Shown: positions 61,805 through 64,000 of the stretch, one piece after another
Layout: the number at the start of each line of letters is the position of its first letter
Numbering within the stretch: the stretch's first letter is position 1
Assembly: GCA_017513135.1 (NCBI GenBank)
Contig: JAFWDH010000002.1
Span: forward strand, 1 to 64,000
Origin: Oscillospiraceae bacterium
GTDB lineage: Bacteria; Bacillota; Clostridia; Oscillospirales; Ruminococcaceae
DNA: 64,000 bases
Direction: 5' to 3'
Position numbers and translations under genes: made by a program
Notes under the pieces: model-generated
What the model was told of the DNA's origin: nothing
The model's input: the letters and a program-made list of their open reading frames with translations, nothing else
The model's database searches: none

Positions 61805-63295
61805 ATGTATCTCAACGGAAGCGATTCCATATATATCGGCCTGGCAGAAGGTGAACGCGTCTGCCTTCCCCTTAATATGGCCAACAGACACGGACTTATT
61901 TCAGGGGCGAGCGGCACCGGAAAGACGGTCTCCATGAAGGTAATGGCAGAGTCTTTCTCAGACGCCGGAGTCCCTGTGTTTCTCTGTGATATCAAAGGCG
62001 ATGTCTCAGGTCTTGTCACGCCCGGCGAACAGAATGACGGAATGGAGAAACGCATCGACAGATTCGGTGTCAGAGACTGTTTCACATACAGGTCTTACCC
62101 GGTAACATTCTGGGATGTTTATGGGGAGACGGGACATCCGGTAAGAACGGCCGTCTCGGAGATGGGACCGGATCTTCTCGCAAGGATACTCGGACTCACG
62201 GCAGCACAACAGGCTGCCCTGAACGTGGTGTTCCGCATCGCTGATGACCGCGGCCTGATCCTCACTGATCTCAAGGATCTCCGGGCCATGGTCGGATACG
62301 TGAATCAGCATAAGGCCGACTATACTGCGACATACGGGAACCTGGCTACAGTTACCCTTAACACCATAATACGTTCCCTCCTTCCTCTGGAGACACAGGG
62401 AGGCGACCTGTTCTTCGGAGAGCCCGCACTGGATATCAGCGACTGGATCAGGACCGATCCGAACGGACACGGAATTATCAACCTGCTTGACTGTACCAGG
62501 CTGTCTCTCAATCCGGTGCTTTATTCGACGATGCTGCTGTGGATGATGGCTGAGCTTTATGAGAAACTGCCGGAAGTCGGGGATCCGGAAAAGCCAAGGC
62601 TGGTCTTTTTCTTTGACGAAGCACACATGTTATTTACCGACACCCCGAAAATCCTGGTGCAGAAGATAGAGCAGGTCGTCAGACTGATCCGCTCCAAAGG
62701 TGTCGGGATCTATTTCGTGACTCAGAGTCCTTCGGACATACCCGGGATCGTCCTTGCGCAGCTGAGCAACAGGATACAGCACGCCCTGAGAGCGTATACT
62801 CCCGCAGAGCAGAAAGCAGTGAAAGCTGCCGCCTCTACCATGAGACAGAATCCCGCATTCAATGCTGAAGACAGGATCTCTGAGCTTGGAGTCGGCGAAG
62901 CGCTCGTGTCTTTCCTTGGGAGGGACGGCGTTCCTGATATAGTTAGGGACACTGCCGTGATCTGCCCTCAGAGCCTTATGGCACCCGCTGCGAAGGAAGA
63001 CATCGAGGTCAGCATCGCTTCCGACGGCATGGCAAAGTATGACACTGCCGTCGATAACCGTTCCGCGTTCGAGGACCTGAACTATTTGGCTGAGGTCGAA
63101 GCCGAGAAAGCAGCGCTTGAGGCGGAAAAAGCCAAACTGGAGAAGGAAAAAGCCGAGCTGGAAAAACAGAGAAAAAAAGAAGACGCTGCCGCCAGAAAGA
63201 AGACGGAGCGCCGTATCGCTCAGGTAGAGCGCCAGATCATAAACACCGGATTCATGATCCTCAGAAGAGGGCTGTTCGGATCCAGGAAGAAATGA
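61805..63295 (+). CDS. HerA-like ATPase (DUF853)
   Basis: 496 residues, GGAGG 6 bp before the ATG. Motor motifs: Walker A SGASGTGKTVSMKV (about residue 36) and Walker B LVFFFDEAHMLF (about 273), with the later GVGIYFVTQSPSDIPG and ALRAYTPAEQKAV typical of DUF853/HerA helicase-like proteins. A charged coiled coil follows near the C-terminus (EKAALEAEKAKLEKEKAELE, about 430-475). Members are hexameric DNA-translocase relatives without an accompanying NurA here; the role in Firmicutes is not established. Confidence 0.88.
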   Translation: MYLNGSDSIYIGLAEGERVCLPLNMANRHGLISGASGTGKTVSMKVMAESFSDAGVPVFLCDIKGDVSGLVTPGEQNDGMEKRIDRFGVRDCFTYRSYPVTFWDVYGETGHPVRTAVSEMGPDLLARILGLTAAQQAALNVVFRIADDRGLILTDLKDLRAMVGYVNQHKADYTATYGNLATVTLNTIIRSLLPLETQGGDLFFGEPALDISDWIRTDPNGHGIINLLDCTRLSLNPVLYSTMLLWMMAELYEKLPEVGDPEKPRLVFFFDEAHMLFTDTPKILVQKIEQVVRLIRSKGVGIYFVTQSPSDIPGIVLAQLSNRIQHALRAYTPAEQKAVKAAASTMRQNPAFNAEDRISELGVGEALVSFLGRDGVPDIVRDTAVICPQSLMAPAAKEDIEVSIASDGMAKYDTAVDNRSAFEDLNYLAEVEAEKAALEAEKAKLEKEKAELEKQRKKEDAAARKKTERRIAQVERQIINTGFMILRRGLFGSRKK

Positions 63296-63311
63296 TTGTT
63301 CGCAGAAAACG

Positions 63312-63350
63312 AAAAGCGCCGGGAAGCACTTCTTCCCGGCGCTTGTTTTT
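63312..63350. terminator. Bidirectional terminator between the HerA-like gene and acpS
   Basis: Strong stem AAGCGCCGGGAAG with its complement around CACT, flanked by A4 and followed by a T6 run on the plus strand. It separates convergent genes. Confidence 0.88.
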
Positions 63351-63710
63351 TCATTCAGTTTCAAGGACGGTGAACACCGTTACCAGATCTCCTTCGTCCG
63401 TCACTGAAACGAATGATCTTAGTTTTCTACTGCTGACTATCTCCTCTGCCCTGCCCCTGAATTCATAGTACGGCTTCCCGAGATCATCCCTCATAAGTTC
63501 AACCTCATTCATGGAGAATCCCCTGACACCCGTACCGAGAGCCTTGGAAAAGGCTTCTTTAGCGGCAAACCCGGCCGCAAGCTTTTCCGGTCTCTCCCTG
63601 TACAGTTCTATCTCTTTCTCGGAGAACACCTTCTTGAGGAACGATTCCTTTGCGCAGGCTTTTGTCACTCTCGAGATCTCAGTCATATCGACGCCAATCC
63701 CATAGATCAT
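63351..63710 (-). CDS. acpS: Holo-acyl-carrier-protein synthase
   Basis: 119 residues. Signatures: IYGIGVDMTEISRV with the metal-binding Asp at residue 8, FSEKEIELY, and KLAAGFAAKEAFSKALGTG with the second ligand Glu (about 53). It transfers 4'-phosphopantetheine from CoA to acyl carrier protein. It starts 43 bp after a nitroreductase gene on the same strand; the ribosome site is weak. Confidence 0.95.
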   Translation of the reverse strand: MIYGIGVDMTEISRVTKACAKESFLKKVFSEKEIELYRERPEKLAAGFAAKEAFSKALGTGVRGFSMNEVELMRDDLGKPYYEFRGRAEEIVSSRKLRSFVSVTDEGDLVTVFTVLETE

Positions 63711-63753
63711 TTGTTCAGAATGAGTCCTTTCCTCTTTGACTGTACCGGCAGTG

Positions 63754-64000
63754 TCATCTCAGATAGTTTACCTTGGTATAATCACGGGGCTTGGGCTCCG
63801 GTCTTTCATCCGGAATACCGACTGTGATGCCGTACAGCAGCTCATATCCTTCCGGAACGCCCAGTTCCTCTACGAAACCTTTGCCGTCCTCCCCCTTCAG
63901 GAACCCCATGATGCCACCTATGTAGCACGTCCCCAGGCCCAGTGATTCTGCCGCTAGGACAATGTGCTCCGCCAGGAAACACGCATTGACGTCAGATCCT
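63754..64000 (-). CDS. Nitroreductase-family protein, 3' part (enters from beyond the window)
   Basis: 81 codons and a stop on the minus strand, in frame from the right edge. It reads LAEHIVLAAESLGLGTCYIG, then GIMGFLKGEDG, GVPEGYELLYGITVGIPDE and ends KPRDYTKVNYLR. The AESLGLGTCYIG and GYELLYGITVGIP segments are the C-terminal hallmark of FMN-dependent nitroreductases. Substrate unknown; the active N-terminal part is outside the window. Confidence 0.88.
   Translation of the reverse strand, partial: GSDVNACFLAEHIVLAAESLGLGTCYIGGIMGFLKGEDGKGFVEELGVPEGYELLYGITVGIPDERPEPKPRDYTKVNYLR

Noticed and set aside
1..64000. CRISPR arrays or insertion sequences
   Set aside because: No short regularly spaced DNA repeats with unique spacers and no transposase-like frames were seen; the repeats in the giant gene are protein-coding.

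Overview
The window looks like chromosomal DNA of a Clostridia-type Firmicute (Eubacteriales), probably an anaerobe from a gut-like habitat. The evidence is GGAGG-type ribosome sites with several TTG starts, sigma-A promoters of TTGACA/TATAAT type, an LtaS-type sulfatase, SpoIIIE/FtsK, a DUF1846 protein, a PDZ/radical-SAM DUF512 protein next to der, a RocB-like peptidase, and tRNA genes with encoded CCA. I cannot name a genus from sequence alone.

Layout. 1-5063 holds metabolism and transport genes: the cut 5' end of an amino-acid ABC binding lipoprotein (minus strand), a PHP phosphatase and a second, paralogous binding lipoprotein (plus), then an M24 aminopeptidase and a RocB-like M20 peptidase (minus), and a tRNA-Leu(GAG). 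5064-40220 is one co-directional minus-strand block dominated by a single uninterrupted 30.7-kb gene for a 10,236-residue surface protein. Upstream of it, in transcription order, are an ECF sigma factor, a two-TM protein, a polytopic membrane protein, a PrsW-type intramembrane protease, a second two-TM protein related to the first, and a membrane-anchored TPR protein. A second tRNA-Leu(GAG), identical over its 84 nt to the first, closes the block at 40221-40304. 40430-64000 is mostly housekeeping: alpha/beta hydrolase, rmuC, a GrpB-family protein, der, a DUF512 protein, rpmF, a small P-loop protein, pgi, mtaB, ftsK/spoIIIE, a degenerate UppP-like protein, an LtaS-like sulfatase, DUF1846, two esterases, deoC, murC, an isochorismatase, a HerA-like ATPase, acpS and the 3' end of a nitroreductase gene.

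How the main block may work (inference). The sigma factor, the small membrane proteins as candidate anti-sigma factors and the PrsW-like protease form a plausible transmembrane signalling cassette. Its genes overlap or nearly abut down to the TPR gene, and the giant gene follows 90 bp later behind a possible ECF-type promoter. The giant protein has a signal peptide, RTX-like Gly/Asp repeats, InlB-like beta domains, at least 27 beta-helix-like repeats, a long non-repetitive aromatic-rich region, haemagglutinin-like repeats, a 200-residue coiled coil and a three-TM C-terminal anchor in place of an LPXTG signal. This sigma/PrsW/TPR/giant-protein locus is the best candidate in the window for an undescribed system.

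Limits: domain names come from reading motifs, without database searches. Domain boundaries in the giant protein are approximate.
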